A DNA stretch of 64,000 nucleotides from Niabella agricola (GTDB lineage Bacteria > Bacteroidota > Bacteroidia > Chitinophagales > Chitinophagaceae), in the NCBI RefSeq assembly GCF_021538615.1, contig NZ_JAJHIZ010000003.1, forward strand, positions 2,046,001 to 2,110,000. Direction: 5' to 3'. Positions 52,516-62,316 of this stretch are shown here, piece by piece. The notes under the pieces were generated by a model. The model was not told the origin of the DNA, ran no database searches, and saw only the letters and a program-made list of their open reading frames with translations. The first letter of the stretch is position 1. Each line of letters opens with the position of its first letter. The translations under genes were made by a program, and so were the position numbers.

Positions 52516-53502
52516 CTATGAGCTCTTACGGGTGATAGGGCGTGAATCAGAAGAGGAAAACCATAGAAGCCATTTCATGTAAAGATGAACAGAAAACCTC
52601 GTAATATTCTCGAGGACGGAATAAATGGTTCTGCTTAGCTTGTTGTTGACATTTGCGCCCATCCGATCCAGCAAAATGTAGCATAAATGATTCAATCGGG
52701 ATAAACTATATTGATAGTCGCTATAGTACTTTGAAAGTATAGCCGAAAGCATATTAATTTTTTTTTCTGAGGCGAAGGGCTTTCCCGTATATTGAACCGA
52801 TTGATCGTGTATTCTGTATTTTACCGTTAAAATAGTTGAATAAGAAATTCTCAGCCCGCCCTTGGCGGCCATTATCCAAAACGGATAATCTTCGATAAGT
52901 GCAAAATCCTCATCAAACTGAATTTTTTTAAAAATATCTGAATTAAAAAAAACTCCCGGAGCATGCAAAAAGTTTCTGTATTTTAGAACCTTATATTGTT
53001 GCCTGGGAGCTAGCTCAAAAAAAAGTCTATCCAATCTCGCAGCCACCCAATCGTCTTTCATACCCGGTGCATTTAAAGCCCCTTTAAAAACTGTTGCGTT
53101 CGTTTGCAATAGATCGAACCGACTGGTTTTAAAGAGCTTTACACAATCTTCTATTGCTGTATTGTAAAAAACATCATCTCCTGCTAATAACTTAACAATG
53201 CTACCGCTACTTGATTTTATACCATTGTTGCAATTTGCCGGAATACCCCTGTTTTGATCTGCAACCAATAACTTAGTTCTTACAAATCGTTCCATATTGA
53301 ACGAAAGCCATTTTTCGCAGAGTGTTACCGTATCATCAAATGAACCATCATCTGAAATTATCAATTCGATATTTTGATATGTTTGCTCTTTTACACTGTC
53401 CAATGTTTCCAGAACATAGTCACCTGAATTATAGGTAATGATTATTATCGATACAAGAAGATCTTCCCCTTCCACTTCAGAACAATTAAATAAAAAATAC
53501 AC
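52516..53502 (-). CDS. Glycosyltransferase family 2
   Basis: 328 aa GT-A enzyme. VSIIIITYNSGDYVLETLDS opens the nucleotide-binding fold, ELIISDDGSFDDTVTLCEKW supplies the first Asp pair, and KLLAGDDVFYN is the metal-binding DxD equivalent (GDD). GLRISYSTILTVKYRIHDQS is the usual end of the GT2 domain. The first 15 residues (MYFLFNCSEVEGEDLL) are atypical and a later start cannot be excluded. An inverting transferase of unknown donor. Confidence 0.88.
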   Translation of the reverse strand: MYFLFNCSEVEGEDLLVSIIIITYNSGDYVLETLDSVKEQTYQNIELIISDDGSFDDTVTLCEKWLSFNMERFVRTKLLVADQNRGIPANCNNGIKSSSGSIVKLLAGDDVFYNTAIEDCVKLFKTSRFDLLQTNATVFKGALNAPGMKDDWVAARLDRLFFELAPRQQYKVLKYRNFLHAPGVFFNSDIFKKIQFDEDFALIEDYPFWIMAAKGGLRISYSTILTVKYRIHDQSVQYTGKPFASEKKINMLSAILSKYYSDYQYSLSRLNHLCYILLDRMGANVNNKLSRTIYSVLENITRFSVHLYMKWLLWFSSSDSRPITRKSS

Positions 53503-53573
53503 TATTTTGACTACCCCAGCAATACTCTTCTGACAATAAGCTCATTAGTCTAGGCATTGGAAACGCAAATTCT

Positions 53574-55070
53574 CTAGCTTCCCTTCTTTTCTTTTATAAA
53601 ACGTTGTATCATATTTAGCAACCCGATCTTTTTGTCAATTTGGAAAAAGGAATATGATGCAGATACAACAATTAATATTCCCCCAACCCCGTAGGCCCAT
53701 CGTTCCGCCAAAAATTTCACCGCTAAAAAGCATAATATCCCAATGTTTAATTGTATTAAGAAGACTAGCCAAAATCTTTTCTCAAAAAAAAACAAATAAA
53801 ATCGCCTAGTCCAATATGAAACCTGAAAAAAACATATGATATATCCTACCAGAAAAGAGATTCCTAAACCTTCCAACCCCCAAAGCCAATACCCAGTAAT
53901 ATTACATAGTAACAAGGTTCCTATTGATATCATCTCACTCCAAAAAAAAAGCTTTGCATTACCCGATGCTAAAAAAATAAAACCAACAGCCCAAGTCACC
54001 GCTTTGAAGTACATGCCCAGAGCCGCCCATTGAACCATGCCATTTATTGGCGCAAATTGATTCGTATACAGTATTATTATTCCCCAGTGAATAAACACCA
54101 AAAAGATACACAAAATAGGCGCCAATATTAAGACTGCCAATTCAGCTTGTTGATTAACCAAATTGCGTAACTGATCTCTTTTGGAAGCAATGCCCGCTAA
54201 ACGTGGATAATAGTCTGTCGACATCGCCGTAAATATCATGCCCACGTATGTGCCAATAATCATAAATCCGGCATTATAAAAGCCGACATCTTCTATAGTG
54301 CCCATTTTACCTATAAAAATGCGAACAAGATATGATTCCCCCAACCCGACAAAGCTACTTAAGCTTAAAAAAAAACCGATTTTTAGCATCTCCTTTCCCT
54401 CTCCCCAAATCTCCTTTCTGCTTACCCAAACTTTGTCAATTTGCATTTTACGTGAAAAGTACCAAGCTATAAACATCATGGCCCCGGCTGTTATAACAAC
54501 TGCTGGTACTATACCATTTATACGAAACCAATAATATAAAGGCAATGAAACGAACAAGCTAATTGCGGCCCCAAGTACATTCGCTTTTGCCAAATACTTC
54601 AATTGCCGTAAACCTTGCAGTAACACATTTTGACCAACAGTAAGCTGATTAAACAACAGGGAGACAGAAAGAATATAAAAAGCCGTTGTATAGTTGAATG
54701 TTCCAAATGTCGCTTTGCTCAACAATGGAGCAAAAATAATAGCCATTAAAGCTCCCAAAACGCCGGTAATCCAAACCAATTTTCTAACTATTGCAACAGT
54801 CTTTAGCAACCTGTTAGTATCTCCATTTTCATTAGCCTCAGCTACAGCTCTAACTGCACTACTACCCAATCCGAACCCTGAAATACCTCCTATAAGATTG
54901 AGGGCTGTAGTAAACAAACCAAAAACACCCATGCCTGCAGGACCCAGTAGTATCGCAATCATTTTGGAACGGAGTACATAAATAAAGATATTGACTAATT
55001 GTACCCCCCCAAACAACGAAGTAGCCTTAAACAATTGACGATAGGAGGACTGCTGATGCTGATTCTTCAA
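53574..55070 (-). CDS. Wzx-type O-antigen/capsule flippase
   Basis: 498 aa with about twelve to fourteen membrane helices. The N-terminus KATSLFGGVQLVNIFIYVLR and the MIAILLGPAGMGVFGLFTTA stretch are those of MOP-superfamily O-antigen translocases (WzxE-like), followed by YLVRIFIGKMGTIEDVGFYN. It moves the lipid-linked repeat unit across the inner membrane, so export goes by the Wzx/Wzy route with the Wzc kinase at 62.3 kb. Ends in a basic tail (IKEKKGS). AT-rich. Confidence 0.9.
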   Translation of the reverse strand: MKNQHQQSSYRQLFKATSLFGGVQLVNIFIYVLRSKMIAILLGPAGMGVFGLFTTALNLIGGISGFGLGSSAVRAVAEANENGDTNRLLKTVAIVRKLVWITGVLGALMAIIFAPLLSKATFGTFNYTTAFYILSVSLLFNQLTVGQNVLLQGLRQLKYLAKANVLGAAISLFVSLPLYYWFRINGIVPAVVITAGAMMFIAWYFSRKMQIDKVWVSRKEIWGEGKEMLKIGFFLSLSSFVGLGESYLVRIFIGKMGTIEDVGFYNAGFMIIGTYVGMIFTAMSTDYYPRLAGIASKRDQLRNLVNQQAELAVLILAPILCIFLVFIHWGIIILYTNQFAPINGMVQWAALGMYFKAVTWAVGFIFLASGNAKLFFWSEMISIGTLLLCNITGYWLWGLEGLGISFLVGYIICFFQVSYWTRRFYLFFFEKRFWLVFLIQLNIGILCFLAVKFLAERWAYGVGGILIVVSASYSFFQIDKKIGLLNMIQRFIKEKKGS

Positions 55071-55080
55071 TATTTAATTT

Positions 55081-55668
55081 TTACAATTGCTTTATTATTT
55101 TTGCGGGCACGCCTCCTATGATCACATTTGCTGGAAAACGGCCACTAACAACTGCACCTGCGGCAATCACTGAATTATCTCCAATACATGAATTTTTTAA
55201 CACCAAAACATTGTTTCCTATCCAAACATTTCGACCAATATTAATTTCGCCTATTTCACCTATTTTCTTTCTCCCATCGAGGGCGACCCCATGGGCCTCG
55301 AAGTCCATTAAAAAAACATTTTGCCCAATCAATGTCTCACTCCCAATTACCACTCTATTTGCGGAAATGATGCATACATTGTTGTTCATTGAAACATTGT
55401 CCTTTATTTCAATTTTAGCATTGGCAAACCTAGGTTGCAATTCGATTATTCCTTTGTAATTAAATCCGCCTAAGGTAAATCCAAAAGAACAATTTTCTCC
55501 AATTTCAACACACCCTTTCCCTGTAATAACTAGCCGTTGCTGAACAACAGGCAAGGATTTATACTTAATTCTTTTCCCTGCTCCTAAATTAGGCAGAAGA
55601 AAATAAAAAAATATTTTCTTATACTTCTTTATTCTGTCAAAACATTTTCCTATTACTTTTTTAAACAT
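55081..55668 (-). CDS. Hexapeptide-repeat acyltransferase
   Basis: 195 aa. After a basic/hydrophobic start ([20 protein letters not shown]) the left-handed beta-helix repeats are visible: [78 protein letters not shown] and [20 protein letters not shown] with the closing GGVPAKIIK. This is the xenobiotic/serine/maltose acetyltransferase fold. Probably O-acetylates a sugar of the repeat unit. Overlaps the aminotransferase gene by 8 bases. Confidence 0.85.
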   Translation of the reverse strand: MFKKVIGKCFDRIKKYKKIFFYFLLPNLGAGKRIKYKSLPVVQQRLVITGKGCVEIGENCSFGFTLGGFNYKGIIELQPRFANAKIEIKDNVSMNNNVCIISANRVVIGSETLIGQNVFLMDFEAHGVALDGRKKIGEIGEINIGRNVWIGNNVLVLKNSCIGDNSVIAAGAVVSGRFPANVIIGGVPAKIIKQL

Positions 55669-56764
55669 ACTGATTTATAACAGCTATTACATTATTCACT
55701 TCATCCCTCGTAACCACCGGACTAATAGGCAAACTCAATACCTCCTCGTGTATTTGCTCCGTAATGGGGAAAGACAAGTCACTCCATTCGCTATATGCTT
55801 CCTGTTTATGTGGAGGAACAGGATAGTGAATCAATGTTTGTATTCCATTTTCTGACAGGTACGCTTGTAGCCGGTCCCGCTCTTTTGCACGTACTACAAA
55901 CAAATGCCAAACATGTTCTGCGCTATCTAAAGGTGCTTCCGGAAGTATGATTGCAGGATTCTTTATCTCCCGTATATAACGGCTGGCAATCGTTCTTCTA
56001 ATTGCGTTCTCTTCGTCAACATACTTCAATTTAACATCCAACACAGCAGCCTGTATTTCATCCAAACGGGAATTTAACCCCTGGTAGATATTTACATATT
56101 TCTGATTAGACCCGTAATTTGCCAATGCTCGTATAGCAGCGGCCAGCCTGTCATCATTTGTTGTTACAGCCCCCGCATCGCCCAATGCTCCTAAATTTTT
56201 CCCGGGATAAAAGCTAAGGCCGGCGGCGTCCCCCAGATTCCCCGCTTTTACTCCCATAAACGAAGCTCCAATGGCTTGTGCATTGTCTTCTATAATTTTC
56301 AGGTTATATGTTTCAGCAAGACGCTTCAGATCTCCCGACCAGGCAACCCGACCGTACAAATGCACCAGCATTATGGCCTTTGTTCTGGCAGTAATCGCTG
56401 CTTCAATTTTCGAAACATCAATGTTATAAGTATTGATATCTGGTTCTACCAGCACCGGCTTTAAGCGGTTATCACTTACCGCCAAAACAGAAGCGATATA
56501 AGTGTTGGCAGGCACTATAACCTCGTCGCCTTCCCGCATTGCTCCTAAAGTGATGTAGGCTTTAAATATCAGACGCAAGGCATCCAGACCATTGGCAACA
56601 CCGATAGCGTTAGAAGTTGCAATATAATTAGCCAGGTTAGCTTCAAAATTTTTAAGTTCCTCACCCAATAAATACCACCCAGATCTGAATGTTTTTATTA
56701 ACCGATCTTCTATTTCCTGCTGATGGGCAAGATTTATTTTTTGCAGATCAAGAAATTTAATCAT
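55661..56764 (-). CDS. DegT/DnrJ/EryC1 sugar aminotransferase (FdtB/QdtB-like)
   Basis: 367 aa PLP enzyme. [45 protein letters not shown] (Asp160), [17 protein letters not shown] with Lys189 and [20 protein letters not shown] are the family hallmarks. Its place between a 3,4-ketoisomerase gene and an N-acetyltransferase gene points to amination at C-3 of a dTDP-3-keto-6-deoxyhexose (FdtB/QdtB role). It is also the only sugar aminotransferase seen for the WbpB/WbpD-like pair, so a WbpE role is possible. Overlaps both neighbours by 8 bases. Confidence 0.85.
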   Translation of the reverse strand: MIKFLDLQKINLAHQQEIEDRLIKTFRSGWYLLGEELKNFEANLANYIATSNAIGVANGLDALRLIFKAYITLGAMREGDEVIVPANTYIASVLAVSDNRLKPVLVEPDINTYNIDVSKIEAAITARTKAIMLVHLYGRVAWSGDLKRLAETYNLKIIEDNAQAIGASFMGVKAGNLGDAAGLSFYPGKNLGALGDAGAVTTNDDRLAAAIRALANYGSNQKYVNIYQGLNSRLDEIQAAVLDVKLKYVDEENAIRRTIASRYIREIKNPAIILPEAPLDSAEHVWHLFVVRAKERDRLQAYLSENGIQTLIHYPVPPHKQEAYSEWSDLSFPITEQIHEEVLSLPISPVVTRDEVNNVIAVINQYV

Positions 56765-57254
56765 TGTTTTTATCGTATATTATCTTACCGTTTTCATCAA
56801 TTATACCTTTTTGTTTGGCCGGATTGCCAAACCAAACGGTATTGGCGGGAATATCTCTGGTTACTACGCTGCCTGCGCCAATAAGTGCATTCTCACCGAT
56901 TGTGTTTCCGGCAACAATCGTAGCATTCGCCCCCACAGAAGCTCCTTTTTTTACAAGGGTTTTCAAAAATGCTGTGGGGTATCGTTTGGAACGGGGAATC
57001 AGGTCGTTTGTAAAGGTCACATTAGGTCCAATAAATACATTATCTTCCAATACAACGCCATCCCAGACCTGAACACCGGATTTGATCGTAACGTTATTCC
57101 CGATTATTACATCATTTTCTATAAAAACCTGGCAATTAATATTACAGTTCTCTCCAATGGTCGCGTTTTTTAAGATCACGCAGAATTGCCAAATCGTAGT
57201 GCCATTGCCAATCTTGTCAGATTGGACCTCCGCCGAAGGATGGATTTGAGCCAT
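56757..57254 (-). CDS. Hexapeptide N-acetyltransferase (FdtC/QdtC-like)
   Basis: 165 aa left-handed beta-helix protein: [98 protein letters not shown] and [20 protein letters not shown]. The TNDLxPRSKxYP motif marks the subgroup that acetylates 3-amino sugars on dTDP. With the ketoisomerase and aminotransferase it would make a dTDP-3-acetamido-3,6-dideoxyhexose. Overlaps the ketoisomerase gene by 38 bases, an unusually long overlap; no better internal start fits the family. Confidence 0.82.
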   Translation of the reverse strand: MAQIHPSAEVQSDKIGNGTTIWQFCVILKNATIGENCNINCQVFIENDVIIGNNVTIKSGVQVWDGVVLEDNVFIGPNVTFTNDLIPRSKRYPTAFLKTLVKKGASVGANATIVAGNTIGENALIGAGSVVTRDIPANTVWFGNPAKQKGIIDENGKIIYDKNND

Positions 57255-57666
57255 TTCTAAAATTTAAAAAAACCTGGTAATCTCTTATATAATCATTCTC
57301 ATCATAGCTATGCGATGCCAAAACCAGGCAAATAGCGCCTGATGAAAAATTCATTTCACTAGCCCAAATACCAGGCGGTATATGTAATCCCATATCCGGG
57401 CGGTTGATAAAAACCTGGCGTTTAAATTTCCCGTCATCCAGACTAATCTCAAAGCTGCCGCTGGCTGCAATTAAAAATTGATGGCATTCTTTATGTGCAT
57501 GTGCGCCCCTGCTTTCTCCACCTACAATATCATATAAATAAAACACCCTCTTCACTGCAAATGGGAAATGACTTTCATTTTCTACAATGGTCAAATGGCC
57601 TTTATCGAAACCAACTTTTCCCAGGTCAATAACTGAACAATCAAACACGTTTAGGTTTTTAGTCAT
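57217..57666 (-). CDS. dTDP-4-keto-6-deoxyglucose 3,4-ketoisomerase (FdtA/QdtA-like)
   Basis: 149 aa cupin. The active-site segment [20 protein letters not shown] carries the two histidines (His56, His58) expected in FdtA/QdtA, with ERDNYIRDY-type [14 protein letters not shown] at the C-terminus. It shifts the keto group from C-4 to C-3 of dTDP-4-keto-6-deoxyglucose supplied by RfbB. Whether the product is galacto (Fuc3N) or gluco (Qui3N) cannot be read. Overlaps a paralogous gene by 8 bases. Confidence 0.82.
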   Translation of the reverse strand: MTKNLNVFDCSVIDLGKVGFDKGHLTIVENESHFPFAVKRVFYLYDIVGGESRGAHAHKECHQFLIAASGSFEISLDDGKFKRQVFINRPDMGLHIPPGIWASEMNFSSGAICLVLASHSYDENDYIRDYQVFLNFRNGSNPSFGGGPI

Positions 57667-58063
57667 TTTTCAGCCGTTTATATTCCACGAAATCCCTGAT
57701 ATAATCAGATGCATCATAAGCTCTATCAGATACAATTAACGCAAGAGAATTCGTAGAGAAATTCTCCATATGTCTCCAATACATCTGAGGAACGTATAAA
57801 CCGTAATAGCTTCTATTCAAAGAAAACACCTGCTCCTTTTCACCATCGTGCAACACCACATCAAAGCTACCGGATAAGGCAACAATAAACTCCTGCTGCA
57901 CCTTAAAGGCATGTCCTCCCCTGGTTTCACCGCCAGGCACATCGTAAATCCAATAAGTACGAGCAATGCTAAAAGGCAATTGACGGGGGTGTTCAAAAAA
58001 AGAGAGATTCCCTCGTTTATCAAGTACTTTAGGCAGCTGTATTATATCTGGTTTCAAACTCAT
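57659..58063 (-). CDS. FdtA/QdtA-like cupin with altered active site
   Basis: 134 aa, paralogue of the next gene: FSIARTYWIYDVPGGETRGG, FKVQQEFIVALSGSFDVVLH and [15 protein letters not shown] align throughout. Where the paralogue has GAHAHK this one has GGHAFK (His51 kept, second histidine replaced by Phe53). It could be a ketoisomerase of different stereochemistry, a partner of the other copy in a hetero-oligomer, or inactive. Translationally coupled to its neighbours by overlaps of 4 and 8 bases. Confidence 0.75.
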   Translation of the reverse strand: MSLKPDIIQLPKVLDKRGNLSFFEHPRQLPFSIARTYWIYDVPGGETRGGHAFKVQQEFIVALSGSFDVVLHDGEKEQVFSLNRSYYGLYVPQMYWRHMENFSTNSLALIVSDRAYDASDYIRDFVEYKRLKND

Positions 58064-59058
58064 ATGGTTTCCGTTTTATAAATATTCTGAACGATATCAA
58101 CCACCTTTAACCCTCCGCTGGCTTCTGCTGTAATACCGGCCCCCGATTTCAGTACGTTTCTGATTTTTTCTAAAACAAAATAATGATTGGCCCGTCCCGT
58201 ATCACCATCTTCCATATCCGGGAACCTTCTTTCGGAAAGTGCGTAGTCTTTGATGTGACAAAACGCTACTTTATCCATATACTGCCCTCCCACTTTTACC
58301 GACCCGTTTTCCGCAATCACCGTGACACTGCTCTCCAGGTTTTTATCCCATACCGCTGTGGTATAACTCAAACAGCCAAGACCTCCGTTTACAAAATCAA
58401 ATTGAACTGTTCCTGTATCTTCTATTTCAATGGCATTGCCATGATTGAAATTGGCCAGTTTTGCCTGAATATTGGTCACATCTCCAAAACACCACAACAG
58501 CAGGTCAATAAAATGACTGAACTGCGTAAATAATACGCCGCCATCCAGCTCTTTGGTGCCATGCCAGCTTCCTTTTTTATAATAGCGGTCATCCCGGTTC
58601 CAGAAACAATTGACCTGAACTAAAAAAATCTTCCCCAGCACACCGCTATCCACCACCTCCTTTAACCAGGCACTTACAGGGCTGAACCGGTTCTGCATCA
58701 TTACAAATACCTGTCGCTGCACATCAGCAGCCTTTGCGAGGATCGCCTCGGCATCGGCCTTGTTCAGCGCCATCGGCTTTTCAATCAATACGTGCTTCCC
58801 GGCATCTAAACATTTTAATGCCTGTTGCGCGTGTAGCCCGTTGGGTGTAGCAATTACAACCACATCGGTTGCTGCAGCAGTGAGGGATTCCAAAAAGTGA
58901 TCCAGATCCTTATAAAAAGGAATCCCTGGTAATTCCTGCTGCGGGTGCATGTCCACAACTGCCATCAGTTCGCAATCAGGGTGTTCCCCAATCACACTTG
59001 CATGCCGTTTTCCCATATGTCCATACCCAATAACCGAAAATCTTGTTTTCCCACTCAC
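58060..59058 (-). CDS. Gfo/Idh/MocA sugar oxidoreductase (WbpB/WlbA-like)
   Basis: 332 aa. Rossmann motif VIGYGHMGKRH, then ATPNGLHAQQAL, the catalytic-lysine segment VLIEKPMALNKADAEAI, NRFSPVSAWLKEVV, NCFWNRDDRYYKKGSWHGT and DGGVLFTQFSHFIDLLLW. The last stretches are those of the UDP-N-acetylglucosaminuronate 3-dehydrogenase group (WbpB/WlbA), and the adjoining gene encodes a WbpD/WlbB-like acetyltransferase. It would oxidise C-3 so that an amino group can be added. Other Gfo/Idh substrates remain possible. Confidence 0.8.
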   Translation of the reverse strand: MSGKTRFSVIGYGHMGKRHASVIGEHPDCELMAVVDMHPQQELPGIPFYKDLDHFLESLTAAATDVVVIATPNGLHAQQALKCLDAGKHVLIEKPMALNKADAEAILAKAADVQRQVFVMMQNRFSPVSAWLKEVVDSGVLGKIFLVQVNCFWNRDDRYYKKGSWHGTKELDGGVLFTQFSHFIDLLLWCFGDVTNIQAKLANFNHGNAIEIEDTGTVQFDFVNGGLGCLSYTTAVWDKNLESSVTVIAENGSVKVGGQYMDKVAFCHIKDYALSERRFPDMEDGDTGRANHYFVLEKIRNVLKSGAGITAEASGGLKVVDIVQNIYKTETI

Positions 59059-59062
59059 CTTC

Positions 59063-59644
59063 TTAAGACTTTTTATATACTGCTCCGCTTCTCAGTTCGT
59101 ATGTTACACCACTTTCCGGGCAAATCGCTATTCCTGTAGCATCAAATTGCAGCTTCTGCCCGTACTCACTCATCCAGCCCGTCTGGCGTGCCGGGTTTCC
59201 CACTACCAGAGCATAGGCCGGTACATCTTTAGTGACCACGGCGCCCGCACCAATAAAAGCATATGCACCGATTATATTTCCACAAACGACGGTTGCATTG
59301 GCGCCTATGGTTGCACCTTTCTTAACAAGCGTCTGCTTAAACTCATTTTTTCTGCTAATCGCGCTGCGCGGGTTAATTACATTTGTAAAAACCACACTGG
59401 GCCCCAGGAATACTTCATCCTCACAGATTACTCCTTCATAGATGGATACATTGTTCTGCACCCGCACGTGATTGCCAAGAAACACTTTGGAAGCGATCAT
59501 TACATTTTGACCAAGATTACAATGGTCTCCGATCGTGCATCCTGTCATAATATGCGAAAAGTGCCAGATCTTAGTACCTGCACCAATAACGCAACCTTCA
59601 TCGATAACAGCAGAAGGGTGTGCGAAGAAGTTTGGAGACATCAT
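59063..59644 (-). CDS. Hexapeptide N-acetyltransferase (WbpD/WlbB-like)
   Basis: 193 aa left-handed beta-helix enzyme: [80 protein letters not shown] and [20 protein letters not shown], then [17 protein letters not shown]. VFTNVxNPRS and GNPARxxGWMSxxG are typical of WbpD/WlbB, which acetylate the 3-amino group of UDP-GlcNAc3NA. A 4-base gap to the oxidoreductase gene links the two steps. The C-terminal Cys in [12 protein letters not shown] is an added short tail. Confidence 0.85.
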   Translation of the reverse strand: MMSPNFFAHPSAVIDEGCVIGAGTKIWHFSHIMTGCTIGDHCNLGQNVMIASKVFLGNHVRVQNNVSIYEGVICEDEVFLGPSVVFTNVINPRSAISRKNEFKQTLVKKGATIGANATVVCGNIIGAYAFIGAGAVVTKDVPAYALVVGNPARQTGWMSEYGQKLQFDATGIAICPESGVTYELRSGAVYKKS

Positions 59645-59692
59645 GCTATAAATACTAAGCTCTAAGTTTCAAATGTCGAATACTGGATCTGT

Positions 59693-60097
59693 CTAAACAG
59701 GGTACCGGTGCTCATCATTGGTAGTACCCACCGGGTGATCGGCCATCACCAGGATTTTTGAGCTGGGTTCCAATGCCTGTAAAGAAAAAATATGTCCCGG
59801 AGGTATATGCAACACATCCAGGGCCCCGGCTTTTAAAGTAAAAACAGCCGTATCCTTTTCATCCAGCTCCGGTTGCAGCCAGTCGCTAACAGGCTTAACT
59901 TTTACCTGGAACCCGCCGCTTACGACCGTGAACCACCGGTTTTCAATTTCATGCCCCATCCATCCCCGGATCAGCGAGGTATTATTATGTTCGATGGTAT
60001 AAATCCTTTTTACCGGGCTTGCATCAAAACCATTGTTAAACAGCAGCGAACCCCGTTGGTCTGTATGCTGTCCTCCCTGTAAAAGTTGTACGTTCAT
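59693..60097 (-). CDS. RmlC-like cupin, sugar epimerase family
   Basis: 134 aa single-domain cupin. DQRGSLLFNN and IRGWMGHEIENRWFTVVSGG correspond to the RmlC strands that carry the RGxH active-site pair, and ALDVLHIPPGHIFSLQAL to the later PPGxxHxF strand. True RmlC is about 180 aa, so this is a shorter relative. It lies directly after rfbA, where rmlC is expected. It may epimerise a nucleotide sugar or be a ketoisomerase relative; no assignment is secure. Confidence 0.65.
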   Translation of the reverse strand: MNVQLLQGGQHTDQRGSLLFNNGFDASPVKRIYTIEHNNTSLIRGWMGHEIENRWFTVVSGGFQVKVKPVSDWLQPELDEKDTAVFTLKAGALDVLHIPPGHIFSLQALEPSSKILVMADHPVGTTNDEHRYPV

Positions 60098-60245
60098 TGC
60101 GATTCAAATAATAAACAACAAATAACAAATTACAAAAGCCAAGAAACAAATATCAAGGTTCAAAAAAAATTAAGAATCCGGACCGGAGGCTGTGGCTGCA
60201 ATGACCATAACCGGCTCTTCATTTTCACATTTCCACATTTTCAAA
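60098..60245 (+). repeat. Gap with A-rich words and a repeat tail
   Basis: The first half is built of AACAAATAACAAATTACAAA words (60105-60160). The second half carries ATAACCGGCTCTTCATTTTC, ACATTTCCACATTTTCAAAT, the terminal module of the dispersed repeat. It runs to the base before the rfbA stop (60246), so in the rfbA sense the 3' untranslated region starts AATTTGAAAATGTGGAAATG. Confidence 0.65.
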
Positions 60246-61103
60246 TTATTTTATCTTTCTCAAATAATCTCCGTAACCGCTTTTGGCCAGTTCATCCGCC
60301 AACAAGTCTAACTGTGCCTTACTGATAAATCCGTTACGATAAGCGATCTCTTCAATGCATCCGATCTTTAATCCCTGCCGTTTCTCAATTACCCGCACAA
60401 ACTCGGCTGCATCGGTTAGTGAATCAAAGGTGCCTGTATCCAGCCAGGCCGTTCCCCGGTCCAGTACCGCCACCTGCAGCAGGCCCTTCTTCAGGTATTC
60501 TTTATTTACATCGGTGATCTCATATTCTCCACGAGGAGAAGGTTTCAGATTTCTTGCAATGTCCACTACAGTATTGTCATAAAAATAAAGTCCCGGCACC
60601 GCATAATTAGACTTGGGCACCGCCGGCTTTTCTTCGATCGATTGCGCTACCTTATTCTCATCAAATTCTACCACGCCATACCGTTCAGGATCCGATACCT
60701 GGTAGGCAAACACATACCCGCCTTCCACATCGGTCAGCTTTTTTAATTGAGACCCGAGTCCTACTCCGTGAAAAATATTATCACCCAGCACCAACGCTAC
60801 TTTATCCGTACCGATAAAATCGGCCCCGATCACAAAGGCCTGCGCCAAGCCATTGGGTTGCTCCTGCACAGCAAATTCAAAACGGCAACCGATACGGGCT
60901 CCGTCACCGAGCAGGCGTTTAAATCCTGGCTGATCTTCTGGTGTAGTGATAATAAGGATCTCTCGGATTCCCGCCATCATCAGTATAGAAAGCGGGTAGT
61001 AGATCATGGGTTTATCGTAGATTGCCATCAGCTGCTTACTGATTGCTTTTGTAATGGGATATAAGCGGGTGCCCGATCCGCCCGCTAAAATGATTCCTTT
61101 CAT
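60246..61103 (-). CDS. rfbA: Glucose-1-phosphate thymidylyltransferase
   Basis: 285 aa. [20 protein letters not shown] is the nucleotide-binding start; [55 protein letters not shown] and [14 protein letters not shown] are all canonical RmlA. Joins dTTP and glucose 1-phosphate to make dTDP-glucose, the first step of the dTDP-deoxysugar route used downstream in this locus. Length matches the long (RmlA-type) form. Confidence 0.97.
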   Translation of the reverse strand: MKGIILAGGSGTRLYPITKAISKQLMAIYDKPMIYYPLSILMMAGIREILIITTPEDQPGFKRLLGDGARIGCRFEFAVQEQPNGLAQAFVIGADFIGTDKVALVLGDNIFHGVGLGSQLKKLTDVEGGYVFAYQVSDPERYGVVEFDENKVAQSIEEKPAVPKSNYAVPGLYFYDNTVVDIARNLKPSPRGEYEITDVNKEYLKKGLLQVAVLDRGTAWLDTGTFDSLTDAAEFVRVIEKRQGLKIGCIEEIAYRNGFISKAQLDLLADELAKSGYGDYLRKIK

Positions 61104-61175
61104 GAATGCGAATTATAAACTTTCTTCTCTAAAAAAATTCCGCTGCCATTCATTAGTCCGATCCGTTTCCTTCGG

Positions 61176-62228
61176 CTAATGCGTATATTGCTGTTCGTAA
61201 TACGCCTGGTACGCCCCGCTGGTCACATGGTTCAGCCATTCCTTGTTCTCCAAATACCAATCGATCGTTTTGGATAGTCCTTCCTCAAAAGTGACGGAAG
61301 GCATCCAGCCCAGCTCTTTATTGATCTTACTGGCATCAATCGCATAACGCAGGTCATGCCCCGGCCGGTCTTTTACAAACGTGATGAGCTGTTCACTGGT
61401 ACCTGCAGGACGGCCGAGCTTTTCATCCATCTGTTTGCACAGTAGTTTCACCAGGTCGATATTTTTCCATTCATTAAAACCACCCACGTTGTATTTTTCA
61501 CCAACCGCCCCCTGATGAAATACCAGGTCTATTGCCCGGGCATGATCAATCACATATAACCAGTCGCGCGTGTATTTGCCGTCGCCATATACCGGCAGTG
61601 GCTTGTTGTGGATGATGTTATGGATCATTAACGGGATCAGTTTCTCCGGAAAATGATTGGGCCCGTAGTTATTAGAGCAATTGGTCAACACCACCGGTAA
61701 GCCGTAGGTGTCAGAATAGGCACATACGAAGTGATCGGAAGCAGCTTTGGAAGCAGAGTACGGGGAATGCGGATCATATTTGGTTGCTTCGGTAAAGAAC
61801 CCCGTTTCTCCCAATGCGCCGTATACCTCGTCCGTAGAAACATGGTGGAACCGTTTATCCTGATGGTTATCTTTCCACAATTCCCTGGCAGCGTTCAGCA
61901 GGTTTACGGTTCCGATCACATTGGTATAGACAAAGTCCAGGGGAGCGGCGATCGAACGGTCTACATGACTCTCTGCTGCCAGGTGAATCACGCCATCCGG
62001 CTGATGTTTTTCAAAAACCGCTTTCACCGCCGCTGCGTCAACGATATTAATTTTTTCAAAAATATAATTCGGGAGGTTTTCAATATCCCGGAGATTTTCA
62101 AGATTGCCCGCATAAGTAAGCGCATCCAGGTTGACAATGGTATACGCCGGATACTTTGTTACAAACAACCGCACTACATGGGATCCGATAAATCCCGCTC
62201 CGCCGGTAATGATAATTTTTCTTGACAT
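61176..62228 (-). CDS. rfbB: dTDP-glucose 4,6-dehydratase
   Basis: 350 aa extended SDR. NAD site [41 protein letters not shown] with the D-E pair of the dehydratase, the YSASK tyrosine/lysine motif ([12 protein letters not shown]), [20 protein letters not shown] and [20 protein letters not shown]. Converts dTDP-glucose into dTDP-4-keto-6-deoxyglucose, the branch point for rhamnose and for 3- or 4-amino-6-deoxyhexoses. No rmlD is present in the window, so the amino-sugar branch is favoured here. Confidence 0.97.
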   Translation of the reverse strand: MSRKIIITGGAGFIGSHVVRLFVTKYPAYTIVNLDALTYAGNLENLRDIENLPNYIFEKINIVDAAAVKAVFEKHQPDGVIHLAAESHVDRSIAAPLDFVYTNVIGTVNLLNAARELWKDNHQDKRFHHVSTDEVYGALGETGFFTEATKYDPHSPYSASKAASDHFVCAYSDTYGLPVVLTNCSNNYGPNHFPEKLIPLMIHNIIHNKPLPVYGDGKYTRDWLYVIDHARAIDLVFHQGAVGEKYNVGGFNEWKNIDLVKLLCKQMDEKLGRPAGTSEQLITFVKDRPGHDLRYAIDASKINKELGWMPSVTFEEGLSKTIDWYLENKEWLNHVTSGAYQAYYEQQYTH

Positions 62229-62316
62229 TAATTATTAGGTGTTTAAAATACTTACCCGTTAGATATCAGGAACCTCAGGTATCCTTTTCCTTGTGCACCA
62301 ACTCCTGTGTACCTGG

